From the NCBI RefSeq assembly GCF_024345225.1, contig NZ_BROD01000001.1, forward strand, positions 3,358,362-3,422,361: a stretch of 64,000 bases of DNA. Reading direction: 5' to 3'. A model generated the notes under the pieces. That model was given only the letters and a program-made list of their open reading frames with translations. It searched no databases and had not been told where the DNA came from. This document shows, in pieces, positions 9,136 to 18,417 of the stretch (within the stretch, counting starts at the first letter, position 1; every line of letters begins with the position of its first letter). A program made the translations under genes and the position numbers. This DNA is from Clostridium sp. TW13. Lineage in GTDB: Bacteria > Bacillota > Clostridia > Clostridiales > Clostridiaceae.

Positions 9136-9198
9136 CCAAAAAAGTTGCTCTAGATTTGGAGATGCAAACTCCTTACTAGAACAACTTTTTATTTTTAC
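9136..9198 (+). terminator. Intrinsic terminator after the GH3 gene
   Basis: A long hairpin pairs AAAAGTTGCTCTAG (9140-9153) with CTAGAACAACTTTT (9176-9189), with one mismatch and an inner GGAG/CTCC stem. It is followed by TTTTTATTTTT. It lies about 110 bases after the GH3 stop. Confidence 0.85.
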
Positions 9199-9243
9199 TT
9201 ACTAAAATTCACAAGACCTATTGCCTTTATAAAGTGTTGTGAA

Positions 9244-9360
9244 CGTATATGTGACTATTCCACTTAAATGTTGGTAGAATATTGTCGATTTTTTGTAGCT
9301 TGTCCATCTAAATTTAGCCACTTTGTCCACCAACATTTAGATGGAACAGTTCTATATAGA
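9244..9360. repeat. Dispersed palindromic repeat, family 1, copy 2
   Basis: The left end carries ATTCCACTTAAATGTTGG; the right end is ACCAACATTTAGATGGAACA. These are close reverse complements. This is the longest copy, with an additional internal TCCATCTAAATTTAG segment and repeated TGGACAA-like motifs on the minus strand. It sits between the GH3 terminator and the end of the DUF624 gene. Confidence 0.8.
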
Positions 9361-9383
9361 ATTACTATATTATATTAGCACCA

Positions 9384-10073
9384 CTAATCTATATTATATT
9401 TATTCTTTAATTCTTCTTCTAATTCATCCATTGTTTTCTTTTGAAGTCTCATTATAATGTAGCAGATCACACTACCTCCAAATAAAACCCCAACCAATGA
9501 AATTCCCATGAATTTTACAAAACCTAACACTATTATTATCATTGAAATACTAGTTAAGCTTATATATACTTTTTTTACTCCTAATCTTATAGCAAGTTTG
9601 AAAATCTGGATAATCCCCAAATTAAATCTACTTAAAATCGGATAAATATAAAAACTTAGCATTAAAAGTATAACTATTGCTGCCAAAAATATATATGAAA
9701 CAATCATTAAATTTCTTGAAACAAAATATCCAATATCAATATAACAAACAGTAATTAATGCATTTATAATTATTGCTATATAAAAAGCCTGTCCAAAGTT
9801 AATTTTATAACTATGAAAAAAATCTTTAGTAGAGCTTATATCTTCTCCTCTAACTAATTTTCCCATTACAGAAAAAAGTGCTGTCACCGCTGGCCCTATT
9901 AATATTGAACAAAGTAAAACCAAGCTAAGTGAAATATTCTTACCTGCTCCCCAAATATAAAACCAAAGGGGAAAAATCATTACTAAGAACCAAAAATTTG
10001 TTATAAATAAATATGTTATATAACTTACAATACTGTAAAACTTATTTTCATATAAATCCTTATTATTGCTCAT
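9384..10073 (-). CDS. YesL-like DUF624 membrane protein
   Basis: This 229-residue protein has five to six hydrophobic helices and the DUF624 pattern of a conserved N-terminal YxxVSYITYLFITNFWF helix followed by a GPAVTALFSVMGKL loop. DUF624 members such as YesL are found next to polysaccharide-uptake ABC systems of the Lpl/Yte type, and this gene is close to such a system. The biochemical role of the family is not known; an accessory role in transporter assembly or sensing is a guess. The ribosome site is GGAGG. A strong hairpin with a U-tract lies about 90 bases upstream in its possible leader. Confidence 0.85.
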   Translation of the reverse strand: MSNNKDLYENKFYSIVSYITYLFITNFWFLVMIFPLWFYIWGAGKNISLSLVLLCSILIGPAVTALFSVMGKLVRGEDISSTKDFFHSYKINFGQAFYIAIIINALITVCYIDIGYFVSRNLMIVSYIFLAAIVILLMLSFYIYPILSRFNLGIIQIFKLAIRLGVKKVYISLTSISMIIIVLGFVKFMGISLVGVLFGGSVICYIIMRLQKKTMDELEEELKNKYNID

Positions 10074-10162
10074 TTCAATTCCTCCTGTTTGTACACGTTT
10101 AATCTATAAGTTCTAGAGGTTATTATTTACTTATAAGTTTATATTATCATAAATACCATTTA

Positions 10163-10216
10163 AAAAAAACAAAGAAGCATTACCTATTTTGAGGGGATAG
10201 ATAATAATGCTTCTTT
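10163..10216 (-). terminator. Terminator-like hairpin upstream of the DUF624 gene
   Basis: AAAGAAGCATTA (10171-10182) pairs exactly with 10205-10216, and the minus strand then carries eight T residues. There is no recognisable minus-strand gene between this hairpin and the M18 terminator at 10725. It could therefore end a short leader RNA in front of the DUF624 gene (attenuator) or a small RNA. Confidence 0.65.
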
Positions 10217-10497
10217 AACCTATATAGATGTTTAACACCATATTTAAGTTTTATTTTTATGTATTTATAATAAAGTATTTATTAAATTATTTCATCATTA
10301 AAAATTATACTTCTATATCATGATAAACTATACACTTATGATAATATCCATCAACAATTTTTGAAACAATAAGAATACACGCCCATATATTCCAATATTA
10401 TTTTCTATATTAAAATTGTAAAAAGCACATACTATTATTACCGTTAAAATTACCCCATCCTATAGAAAATAATAGTATTGTGAGGTGGCTTCTCATT
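10217..10497. other. Intergenic region holding overlapping inverted repeats before the 69-residue gene
   Basis: No coding sequence is evident. Bases 10397-10409 are exactly complementary to 10461-10473, and 10429-10437 are complementary to 10470-10478, so the two stems cannot form together. The second arm ends just before the ribosome site of the 69-residue gene. The rest is AT-rich without a clear promoter. Confidence 0.5.
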
Positions 10498-10707
10498 ATG
10501 AAAAATGTTGAAGATAAAACTGATGGAAAATATGCTCCTAAGATAAGAGATATTATGAAGCCAACTAAGGAAGAGTTGAATAGTTACTCTAAGGAAGCTG
10601 GTACCTACACTAAACTTCCAGATCCAGTAGAAGATCCTATAGTTTGTAACAATATCTCTTATGCAGAATTTGATTATATCACCCCTACCAATACAGAAGA
10701 TCTTTAG
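10498..10707 (+). CDS. Small protein of unknown function (69 aa)
   Basis: A short ORF whose ATG is preceded by GAGGTGG at good spacing, and which is followed by a terminator. The protein (MKNVEDKTDGKYAPKIRDIM onward) is soluble, hydrophilic and proline-containing, with no transmembrane segment, no signal peptide and a single cysteine. The C-terminal half is acidic. I recognise no family. Its own leader with alternative stems and its dedicated terminator argue that it is a real gene. Immediate neighbours do not suggest a function. Confidence 0.7.
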   Translation: MKNVEDKTDGKYAPKIRDIMKPTKEELNSYSKEAGTYTKLPDPVEDPIVCNNISYAEFDYITPTNTEDL

Positions 10708-10724
10708 TAATAAGTTACAAATAC

Positions 10725-10770
10725 AAAAGAAGTGCTTTACGCAATAAAAGCGTACTGCACTTCTTTTTCT
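10725..10770. terminator. Bidirectional terminator between the small gene and the M18 aminopeptidase
   Basis: AAAAGAAGTGC (10725-10735) pairs with GCACTTCTTTT (10757-10767), with an inner TACGC/GCGTA stem. It has T-rich tails on both strands and separates two convergent genes. Confidence 0.85.
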
Positions 10771-10774
10771 TAAA

Positions 10775-12070
10775 TTATAAATTAAAATATTCTTCAAAAG
10801 ATTTAGTAGTATAGTAATGATCTGATACTCCACAAAGTTCTCTTACTGAGTGCATTGCAAGTAATGCTGTTCCTACATCTACAGATCTTATATGTAGATG
10901 CCTTGCAGAGATTGGTCCTATAGTTGAACCTCCTGCTGAATCTGATCTGTTAGCAAACTTCTGACATGGAACTCCTGCTTTTCTGCATATCTCTTCATAT
11001 ACTGCAGAAGAATCTGCATCTGAAGTATAACTTTGAGAAGCAGCTATCTTAATCACTGGACCTGCATTTATCATTGGTCTCAATACTGGATCATGCTTTG
11101 AACCTGCATTAGGGTGTACTGCATGAGCAACATCTGCTGAAATTATGAAAGATTTCTTTAATGCTCTAAAATAATCCTCTCTATCTCCGCCTAAAACAAG
11201 AACTATTCTTTCAAGCAATTGGGCTAAAAATTCTGAATTTGCTCCTTGTTTTGTAGACGAACCTACTTCTTCGTTATCAAAGCAAACCATAACATTTGTA
11301 GCCTTATTAACCTTTGAACTTATAAGTGCCTTAATTCCAGCATGAACCATTTCAAGATCATCAATTCTTGATGAAGATATAAATTCTTCATTCACTCCTA
11401 TTACTGACCCCTTTTCAAATTCATATAAATATAAATCAAAATCTAATACATCTTCCTTATTTACTTTTAATTCTTTAGCAATTAGATTGATTAAAAAATT
11501 TTCTTTTTCAAGATTATCATTTATCAAGCCTACAAGCGGCAATGTATCTTCCTGACGGTTAATTTTAACTCCATTGTTTACATCTCTGTTCATATGTATT
11601 GCTAAATTAGGAATTATCATTATAGGTCTCTTAACATTTAAAAGTTCTGTTCTAGGGTTTAGTATATCATCACTTCTTAGCGTTACTCTTCCTGCTATAG
11701 ATAGAGGTCTATCAAACCAAGTAGTAAGTATTGGACTTGGGTACACTTCTGTATTTAATTTTAAATACTTTCCTTCTGCAACCATTTCTGGCTTTGGTTT
11801 AATTCTAAAAGTTGGGGCATCTGTATGTGCTCCTATTAGTTTAAACCCTGCTTGTTGAGGTAGTTCTTTTCCTACAACAAATGCTACTATAGCCGAGTCA
11901 TTAGTTGTAACATAATATTTTCCTTCTTGTTCTAGATTCCATCTTTCATCTGATTTTAATTCTCTAAATCCTTCTTTTTCAATTAGTGACTTCACAGACT
12001 TAACAGCATGAAAAGCTGTTGGAGAATCATATATAAAGTCTATTAATTCTAGGGCTAACTTTTTTTCCAT
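10775..12070 (-). CDS. apeB: M18 family aminopeptidase
   Basis: This 431-residue cytosolic zinc aminopeptidase removes N-terminal, often acidic, residues from peptides. Family motifs are visible: GAHTDAPTFRIKP (first zinc ligands), FDNEEVGSSTKQGA (catalytic and zinc-binding acidic residues) and SADVAHAVHPN near the C-terminal metal site. The length matches the family. The start at MEKKLALEL is chosen because AGAGGT lies just upstream; a longer reading from 12097 has no better ribosome site. It is a single gene with its own terminator. Confidence 0.93.
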   Translation of the reverse strand: MEKKLALELIDFIYDSPTAFHAVKSVKSLIEKEGFRELKSDERWNLEQEGKYYVTTNDSAIVAFVVGKELPQQAGFKLIGAHTDAPTFRIKPKPEMVAEGKYLKLNTEVYPSPILTTWFDRPLSIAGRVTLRSDDILNPRTELLNVKRPIMIIPNLAIHMNRDVNNGVKINRQEDTLPLVGLINDNLEKENFLINLIAKELKVNKEDVLDFDLYLYEFEKGSVIGVNEEFISSSRIDDLEMVHAGIKALISSKVNKATNVMVCFDNEEVGSSTKQGANSEFLAQLLERIVLVLGGDREDYFRALKKSFIISADVAHAVHPNAGSKHDPVLRPMINAGPVIKIAASQSYTSDADSSAVYEEICRKAGVPCQKFANRSDSAGGSTIGPISARHLHIRSVDVGTALLAMHSVRELCGVSDHYYTTKSFEEYFNL

Positions 12071-12260
12071 AACTTTTACCTCTTTTCTATATCTCATTGT
12101 TATATTTTATCATATTATGATGATATTATTTTATTATTTTTCATTTTTCTCTTATTTTTTAGTATATAATTAATTTATATAATCATCCACTTTATTCAAA
12201 AATCTAGCAATTAATCGATTTATGGAATATATATTAATTTTTTAATGGGGGGACTTTTTT

Positions 12261-13439
12261 ATGTTATCTAATTATATTTTAAGACGCTTTGGACCTATTA
12301 ACGAGGATTATAAAAATGAAGAATCTAGGATAAAAGTAGGTTATGCAGCCAGTGTTGTAGGGATTATAATAAATGTGTTTTTATTTTCAATAAAATTATT
12401 TGTCGGTCTTCTATCAGGAAGTATTGCTATTATAGCTGATTCATTCAACAACTTATCCGATGCCAGCTCCTGCATCATTACTATTATAGGCTTTAAAATT
12501 TCTAGTATGCCTGCTGATAAAGAGCACCCTTTTGGCCATGGAAGAGTTGAATATATATCTGCTCTTATTGTTGCCTTCATGGTTATTATTGTAGGGTTTC
12601 AATTTACTAAATCTTCATTCGACCGAATTATTAATCCATCTGCTATAAAGTTTAAAATTGTACCTTTTATATTATTACTATTATCAATATGCTTTAAAAT
12701 ATTTTTAGGGTTATTTAATAAAAATTTAGGTGAAAAAATAGATTCTAATGCACTAAAGGCAACAGCTCTCGACTCTCTTGGAGATGTAGTTATAACTAGT
12801 GTAGTTTCGTTATCTTTCTTATTATCAAATTTCACAACTCTTCCTATAGATGGATACATAGGTATTTTAGTTGCTCTTGGTATTTTATATTCTGGTTTTA
12901 AATTAACTAAAGAAACCTTAAGCCCATTAATTGGGGAAGCTCCTGACAAAGAATTAGTAGATGCAATTAGTAATGGTGTTTCATCTTATAAGCATGTAAG
13001 TGGAGTACATGATCTTATTATACACAATTATGGTCCTGGCAAATGTATGGCATCTATACATGCTGAGATACCATCAAATATAGATATAATGAGAATCCAT
13101 GATATTATTGATTTAGCAGAAAGAGAACTTTCTAAAAAATTAAATATTATATTGGTCATTCATATGGATCCTGTATGCCTAGATAATGAAGAAATAAATA
13201 TTGCTAGATATGAGGTATCTGAAGTTATTAAAAGTTATCCTGAAATCAAGTCAATGCATGATTTCAGAATAGTTGGAGATGGGAAATCAAAAAACTTAAT
13301 TTTCGATTTAGTTGTTAATAGTTACGAAATTAATACTTCTACTAATGAACAAAGTTTAATTGATAAAATAATCCTAGATATAAAAAACTTACATCCAGAA
13401 TATAACTGTGTAATTACTATTGATAAATCCTTCAATTAA
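12261..13439 (+). CDS. Cation diffusion facilitator (CDF) family metal exporter
   Basis: This 392-residue protein has about six transmembrane helices in its first 210 residues and a C-terminal cytoplasmic dimerisation domain. The metal-site signature ADSFNNLSD is in helix 2, with the matching ALDSLGD site in helix 5. HPFGHGR occurs in the loop, as in YiiP/FieF-type transporters. It exports divalent cations (Zn, Fe, Mn or Cd) by proton antiport; specificity cannot be assigned. It is preceded by GGGGGG about 8 bases before the ATG and followed by a strong terminator. Confidence 0.9.
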   Translation: MLSNYILRRFGPINEDYKNEESRIKVGYAASVVGIIINVFLFSIKLFVGLLSGSIAIIADSFNNLSDASSCIITIIGFKISSMPADKEHPFGHGRVEYISALIVAFMVIIVGFQFTKSSFDRIINPSAIKFKIVPFILLLLSICFKIFLGLFNKNLGEKIDSNALKATALDSLGDVVITSVVSLSFLLSNFTTLPIDGYIGILVALGILYSGFKLTKETLSPLIGEAPDKELVDAISNGVSSYKHVSGVHDLIIHNYGPGKCMASIHAEIPSNIDIMRIHDIIDLAERELSKKLNIILVIHMDPVCLDNEEINIARYEVSEVIKSYPEIKSMHDFRIVGDGKSKNLIFDLVVNSYEINTSTNEQSLIDKIILDIKNLHPEYNCVITIDKSFN

Positions 13440-13554
13440 ATTTATCACTTTCAATTAACATAGAAAGGTTGAACATTAAATTAATCAATTAGCGTGAAGC
13501 CAAATGCACTTAAATATTTTTATGATAGTTTACTCAATACTTTCTTATAAAATT

Positions 13555-13600
13555 AAGTTGCCTATAAAGAAATTAGCATCTCTTTATAGGCAACTTTTTT
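13555..13600 (+). terminator. Intrinsic terminator after the CDF gene
   Basis: A perfect 16 bp stem pairs 13555-13570 (AAGTTGCCTATAAAGA) with 13581-13596 and is followed by six T residues. It lies between the convergent CDF and amino acid ABC genes. Confidence 0.9.
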
Positions 13601-13663
13601 ATTGCTCTATTACTTTTTTATTCATTAAAGAATCAATTCTACTAAATAAGTTAAACCTTATGT

Positions 13664-14386
13664 TTATAAAACTTTTGATAAAAAATCTTTCGTTCTATCA
13701 TTTTGAGGATTACTAAATATCTCTTCTGGAGTACCTTCTTCTACAACAAAGCCTCCATCCATAAATATTATTCTATCTCCAACTTCTCTAGCAAAGCCCA
13801 TCTCATGTGTAACCACAACCATTGTCATGCCTTCAGAAGCTAGTGATTTCATAACATTTAACACTTCTCCTACCATCTCAGGGTCTAATGCAGAGGTTGG
13901 CTCATCAAAAAGCATAACATCAGGTTCCATTGCCAAAGCTCTAGCTATAGCAATTCTTTGCTTCTGTCCACCTGATAATGAAGCAGGATATACATTAGCC
14001 TTTTCCTTAAGTCCAACCTTATCTAATAACTCAAAAGCCTTCTTTTCTGCTTCTTCCCTTGATTTCCCCTTAACCTTAATAGGAGCCAATGTAATATTAT
14101 CTAAGACTGTCTTATGAGGAAACAAATTAAAATGTTGAAACACCATACCCATGTTTTCTCTAATTTTATTTATATCTACCTTTGTACCAGTGATATCTTT
14201 GTCCTCAAATATTATTTGTCCATTTGTTGTCTCTTCCAATAGATTTAAGCATCTTAGGAACGTACTTTTTCCAGAGCCTGAAGGTCCTATTATAACAACA
14301 ACTTCACCTTTTTTAATATGTTGATTTATTCCTTTTAGGACTTCATTATCACCATAATATTTATGAAGATCATTAACGTAAATCAC
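13664..14386 (-). CDS. Polar amino acid ABC transporter ATP-binding protein
   Basis: This 240-residue ATPase has Walker [10 protein letters not shown] (near residue 34), Q-loop, signature LSGGQKQR, Walker [14 protein letters not shown] and the switch histidine in VVTHEMGFA. It is full length for the GlnQ/ArtM family. The start is GTG, overlapping the permease stop by 14 bases, a sign of translational coupling. It is the last gene of a binding protein-permease-ATPase operon whose promoter carries two ARG-box-like sites, so basic amino acids are the likely cargo. That substrate is an inference. Confidence 0.95.
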   Translation of the reverse strand: MIYVNDLHKYYGDNEVLKGINQHIKKGEVVVIIGPSGSGKSTFLRCLNLLEETTNGQIIFEDKDITGTKVDINKIRENMGMVFQHFNLFPHKTVLDNITLAPIKVKGKSREEAEKKAFELLDKVGLKEKANVYPASLSGGQKQRIAIARALAMEPDVMLFDEPTSALDPEMVGEVLNVMKSLASEGMTMVVVTHEMGFAREVGDRIIFMDGGFVVEEGTPEEIFSNPQNDRTKDFLSKVL

Positions 14387-15029
14387 TTACCTTCAACCTC
14401 CTTTCAACTAATGCTAACCCTCTTGATAAAGTAAATGTTATTAGAAAATACATTACAGCTGCAACGTATAATGGTGGTAAGCCTTTGTAAGTTATAGATC
14501 CAACTGTTTGAGAATTATACATAAGTTCCGCTACTCCTAATACTGATACTATAGAAGATTCTTTTATAACAGAAATAAATTCATTACCAAGAGCAGGTAA
14601 AATATTCTTAAATGCTTGTGGTATAATAATTTCTTTCATAGCAAGTCCTTTATTCATTCCAAGACTTCTTGCTGCCTCCATTTGACCTTTATCCACCGCA
14701 TTAATTCCTGCTCTAATTATTTCTGCAACATAAGCACCTGAGTTCAATGAAAGAGCTATTATACCCGTTACTATATCTGGTAGGTTAAGTCCTATGTTGG
14801 ATAACCCTAGATAAACAATCCATACTTGAACTAAAATTGGCGTTCCTCTTACAAACTCAATATAAGCACTAGCTATAAATCTCAACACTTTATTGTTGGA
14901 TAACTTTAGTAAACTTAAAAATAATCCTAATATTGTACCAACTATTACTGAAAAGAATGCTAATACTATTGTTATTCCAGCTCCTTTTAAGAAAAAGGGA
15001 TAATAGTTTTTCAAAAACTCAAAACTCAT
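14373..15029 (-). CDS. Polar amino acid ABC transporter permease
   Basis: This 218-residue HisM/GlnP-type permease has about five transmembrane helices. Its N-terminal family signature is in [15 protein letters not shown], and the EAA-like loop is [19 protein letters not shown]. One permease gene with one ATPase implies a homodimeric membrane unit. It overlaps the ATPase gene and follows the binding-protein gene by 29 bases. Confidence 0.94.
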   Translation of the reverse strand: MSFEFLKNYYPFFLKGAGITIVLAFFSVIVGTILGLFLSLLKLSNNKVLRFIASAYIEFVRGTPILVQVWIVYLGLSNIGLNLPDIVTGIIALSLNSGAYVAEIIRAGINAVDKGQMEAARSLGMNKGLAMKEIIIPQAFKNILPALGNEFISVIKESSIVSVLGVAELMYNSQTVGSITYKGLPPLYVAAVMYFLITFTLSRGLALVERRLKVSDLR

Positions 15030-15058
15030 TTATTAACCTCCGTCCCCGAGTTCACTTA

Positions 15059-15871
15059 CTATAATGATCCTACATTATTTACTGCATCATTAAAGAAACT
15101 CTTTAATTTTCCTTCTTTTTCAAGTCTATCTAATGTTTTATTTATTGCTTCTTGTAATTTTGTTTCATTTTTTCTCATTGCTGCTGCAAAAGGCTTAGTA
15201 GTTGTATCCTTTATTTGTACATCTGCAAGCTCTAAATCAGCATTTGCTTTTGCATTAAACATAGCTACTGGTTGATCTAAAAGAACTGCATCTACTTTTT
15301 TACCTTGTAAAGCTAATATACAATCTGATGTCTTTCCAAGTGCTTTAACAGTTCCTGCCTTAGCAGTATTGGCTTGTGTTTCTTGAACTGTTCCTTTTTG
15401 TACTGCAATTGTCTTTCCAGCAAGATCAGCTACAGTTTTATACTTACCAGCATCACCTTTTCTCACTACCAATTGGCTAACTGAATCATAATATCCTCTT
15501 GAGAATGTAACACTTTTTTCTCTTTCTGGATTTGGATTCATACCTGAAAGAATAACGTCTATTTTATTTGCTTCTAGTGATTTGATTAAACCATCAAAGT
15601 CCATTCCTTTTATTTCATATTGTACTCCAAGATCTTTTGCAACTTCTTTTATTATCTCTACGTCCATTCCAATAATGTTGCCTTGCTTATCCTTGAATTC
15701 AAATGGTGCATAATCTGGACTTAACCCAACTACTATTTTTTTGTTTGCTTTAATCTTACTTAGATCATCACTAGCTGCCGTACCAGACTTGTTAGTACAT
15801 CCTAATACACTTACAGCCATCACTGAAACTAAAGCTATTGAAGCTATCTTTTTTAATAATCCTTTTTTCAT
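15059..15871 (-). CDS. Amino acid ABC transporter substrate-binding lipoprotein
   Basis: This 270-residue protein has a lipoprotein signal ending VLGC (Cys near residue 25) and a family 3 solute-binding domain. The signature GMDVEIIKEVAKDLG is visible, and the ligand pocket region lies near residues 60-125. It is the first gene of the operon and probably captures a basic or polar amino acid. The promoter and operator are directly upstream (15902-15940). Confidence 0.94.
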   Translation of the reverse strand: MKKGLLKKIASIALVSVMAVSVLGCTNKSGTAASDDLSKIKANKKIVVGLSPDYAPFEFKDKQGNIIGMDVEIIKEVAKDLGVQYEIKGMDFDGLIKSLEANKIDVILSGMNPNPEREKSVTFSRGYYDSVSQLVVRKGDAGKYKTVADLAGKTIAVQKGTVQETQANTAKAGTVKALGKTSDCILALQGKKVDAVLLDQPVAMFNAKANADLELADVQIKDTTTKPFAAAMRKNETKLQEAINKTLDRLEKEGKLKSFFNDAVNNVGSL

Positions 15872-15901
15872 AATATAGTGCCCCCTAACATTTGTTTTCC
15901 T

Positions 15902-15940
15902 ATTGCATGATTATACAACACTTTTGTATAAATATGCAAT
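15902..15940 (-). promoter_or_regulatory. Promoter overlapped by two ARG-box-like operators
   Basis: On the minus strand a -35 TTGCAT (15934-15939) and -10 TATAAT (15910-15915) are separated by 18 bases. Two 18 bp imperfect palindromes, ATTGCATATTTATACAAA (15923-15940) and GTTGTATAATCATGCAAT (15902-15919), cover it. Both fit the ARG-box form TGNAT-N4-ATNCA and are separated by exactly 3 bp, the spacing known for ArgR/AhrC operators. Arginine-dependent repression is inferred. Confidence 0.75.
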
Positions 15941-16004
15941 AGCATTTATTGGTTTACTATATTTTTACCAACTTATCTATTTATAATTCATATTATTAAA
16001 AAAT

Positions 16005-18143
16005 CTAAATTATGTTTGATAATTTGATAACTTTCAAGGAATGTAGTGCTCTTGTTGAAATAATATATTTAATTAAATCTTCATTAGAATCATTTCCATC
16101 AGAATCTAGCATTATTACTGCATCAAACTCTAATCCTTTTGCAAAGTATGATGGAATTATTACAGTACCACCATTATAAATAACATATTCATTATCAAAT
16201 TTAGCTATATGAACCTTATCTTTAATTAATGAATGAACTCTATTTAACTGATCAGCATCTCTAGTAATTATAGCTATACTTTCAAGACCTTCCTTATTTA
16301 TTTTCTCTATTTCACTTATTATCTTACTTGATAATTCTTCTCCACTACTAGCTGAGGTAACTTCTACTGCCTTACCACTTCTAACTATTGGAACTATCTT
16401 CTCTTCCTTTAAATATTTATTTGCATAATCCATAATTTCATAAGTAGATCTATAACTCTTATTCAAATTTAATTTTTCTACTTTTGTTTCATTCCATATG
16501 TTATCCAAATCTAACATGGCTGGAACTTCTGAAAACTTAAATAATCTTTGATTTGAATCTCCAACTATGGTAAAGTTCTTACAATCTGTTAATTCTTTTA
16601 CAACTATAAATTGTAACTTACTATAATCTTGAGCCTCATCAATGATTACATGTCTCATTGTATTTTTTGCTTTCTTGCCATCTAGCTTAATCATCAAATA
16701 AAGTATTGGTGATAAATCTGCTATAGATAATCTTTCAATCTTAGCAAACTTCTTATATAAAGAAACTATATCTTCATTATCAATCCACTCACTAATCCTA
16801 TTCTTAGTATCCATTACTTCTCTGATAATCTCTCTAATTCTTATCTTTCGCTTAAAGTCTATGTTTGACTCTTGTAATAAAAGTTCATCCTTACTTAAGG
16901 ATTTCTTTTCTTCAGCAATTTCTTTATTTAAAATTCTTACTTCTTCATCTCTTTTTTCTCTTATCTTCTCAAAAATAACTCTCTTTATTCTTTGACTTCT
17001 TCTAAATAAAGGCATATATGCATAATGCTTTTGAAAGTATTCTTTAATTTCTTCTGCACTTATTACTTCTTTATCAAAAAATTTAACTGTAGGTACATCC
17101 AAATAATTATTTTCTAACTGCTCAACATACTCATCTAATTCATTAATAAACTTATCAGAATATTTTCTCTGAACATCTTTAATAAACGCCTCATCTCCTG
17201 ATAATATTTTTTCAATAAATTCATTAAACTCTATAATTGACTCATCTAATCCTATTTCTTCTATTGCATAGTTAGTAAATGTCTCCTGCTTAACCCCTGT
17301 TTCCCCGAGGCTAGGTAACACTTGTGATATATACTCCATAAATACAGCATTAGGTCCTAGAATTAACACCTTGTTTTCTAACTGCTTTCTGTAATTATAA
17401 AGCAAATATGCTACTCTATGAAGAGCTATAGTGGTCTTACCACTTCCTGCTACTCCATTTACTACTATGGTTTTATTTCTATCCATTCTAATAATCTTAT
17501 CTTGTTCTTGTTGAAGCGTCATAATAACATCTTTTAACTTCTCATTGGTATTAGAACTAAGTACCATCTGAAGAATTTCATCTTTTACATCTATAGCAGA
17601 GTCAAACATTCCTTTTAGTTGAGCTTTTTTAACTATCAACTGTCTTCTTCCTAGAATTTCAGTATCTACAACACCTTTAGGAACATCATAACTAGCCTTG
17701 CCTAAGCTACCATGATAAAATAATGAAGCTACAGGAGCTCTCCAATCAATAATTATAGGTTCTAAGTCTTGTTCTCTTGTAACACCAAACCTACCTATGT
17801 AAAGAGTTTCCGGATATTCTTCTCCTTCTTCTTCAAAAGTAACTTTACCAAAATAAGGCGATTCCTTCAAAATTGTTAGTTCCTTAAGTTTTTTATCTAT
17901 AGTTTTATATGCTTCTTCTTTTACAAACCTTTCATGATCAAAATACTCTATAATTGCATCTTCATCATCTTTATAATCTTCAACTACCTTTTGTCTATAA
18001 TCACGAATATAATCAGTTATATATTTTCTTCTCTCTATATAATTTAAAATTTCACTATTAATAATCTCAAGTGTCTCGTCTAACTTCTTCTTTTCTACCA
18101 AGAATTCAACTTGCTTTTGTTCATTAATTTCTTCATTTTTCAT
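16005..18143 (-). CDS. helD: HelD-type UvrD/Rep-family ATPase (RNA polymerase recycling factor)
   Basis: This 712-residue protein has a long charged coiled-coil arm at the N terminus (about residues 1-90), Walker A NGVAGSGKTTIALHR near residue 228, a large insertion in the 1A domain (about 300-480), Walker B VIIDEAQDYSKLQ and later superfamily 1 motifs (VGDSNQRLF, LNKSYRSTYEI). HelD uses ATP to remove RNA polymerase stalled on DNA or RNA in Firmicutes. It is slightly shorter than the B. subtilis protein and ends soon after the STRAL motif, but no frameshift is evident. It appears monocistronic. Confidence 0.92.
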   Translation of the reverse strand: MKNEEINEQKQVEFLVEKKKLDETLEIINSEILNYIERRKYITDYIRDYRQKVVEDYKDDEDAIIEYFDHERFVKEEAYKTIDKKLKELTILKESPYFGKVTFEEEGEEYPETLYIGRFGVTREQDLEPIIIDWRAPVASLFYHGSLGKASYDVPKGVVDTEILGRRQLIVKKAQLKGMFDSAIDVKDEILQMVLSSNTNEKLKDVIMTLQQEQDKIIRMDRNKTIVVNGVAGSGKTTIALHRVAYLLYNYRKQLENKVLILGPNAVFMEYISQVLPSLGETGVKQETFTNYAIEEIGLDESIIEFNEFIEKILSGDEAFIKDVQRKYSDKFINELDEYVEQLENNYLDVPTVKFFDKEVISAEEIKEYFQKHYAYMPLFRRSQRIKRVIFEKIREKRDEEVRILNKEIAEEKKSLSKDELLLQESNIDFKRKIRIREIIREVMDTKNRISEWIDNEDIVSLYKKFAKIERLSIADLSPILYLMIKLDGKKAKNTMRHVIIDEAQDYSKLQFIVVKELTDCKNFTIVGDSNQRLFKFSEVPAMLDLDNIWNETKVEKLNLNKSYRSTYEIMDYANKYLKEEKIVPIVRSGKAVEVTSASSGEELSSKIISEIEKINKEGLESIAIITRDADQLNRVHSLIKDKVHIAKFDNEYVIYNGGTVIIPSYFAKGLEFDAVIMLDSDGNDSNEDLIKYIISTRALHSLKVIKLSNII

Positions 18144-18218
18144 TAATACTCATCTCCTACATAAAACACATTTATTAAAATGCATTTTTAATTATTCATT
18201 ATTACTACTTAAGCTTAA

Positions 18219-18286
18219 GAATCTTCAAAAAATAAATAAGACCATCTGCTAGTATGTTTGGACTTGTTATTTATTTTCATATGCCT
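18219..18286. repeat. Dispersed palindromic repeat, family 2, copy A
   Basis: The left arm ATCTTCAAAAAATAAATAA matches the reverse complement of the right arm TTATTTATTTTCATATGCC. The central part carries GTTTGGACTTGTTATTTA, shared with the copies at 49160 and 53380. It lies between the FtsH terminator and the HelD start. Confidence 0.7.
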
Positions 18287-18314
18287 TATATCTATTACGA
18301 TACCATGTAAGGAC

Positions 18315-18344
18315 AAAAACAGGCAGCCTTTTGCGGTCTGCCTG
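18315..18344 (-). terminator. Intrinsic terminator after ftsH
   Basis: CAGGCAG (18320-18326) pairs with CTGCCTG (18338-18344). On the minus strand the stem is followed by five T residues. It lies about 75 bases after the ftsH stop. Confidence 0.8.
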
Positions 18345-18417
18345 ACTTATTTAGCTTACTTTCTGTTTAAGTTACATAGTTAAATATATCATGTAAATAA
18401 TTTAAAGATTTTCATTA

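Noticed and set aside
10450-10833. 127-codon reading frame on the minus strand
   Set aside because: It is antisense to the 69-residue gene, crosses the bidirectional terminator and the end of the M18 gene, and lacks a ribosome site.
13504-13716. Possible 70-residue protein on the + strand
   Set aside because: It runs through the CDF terminator into the antisense of the ABC ATPase gene and has no ribosome site.
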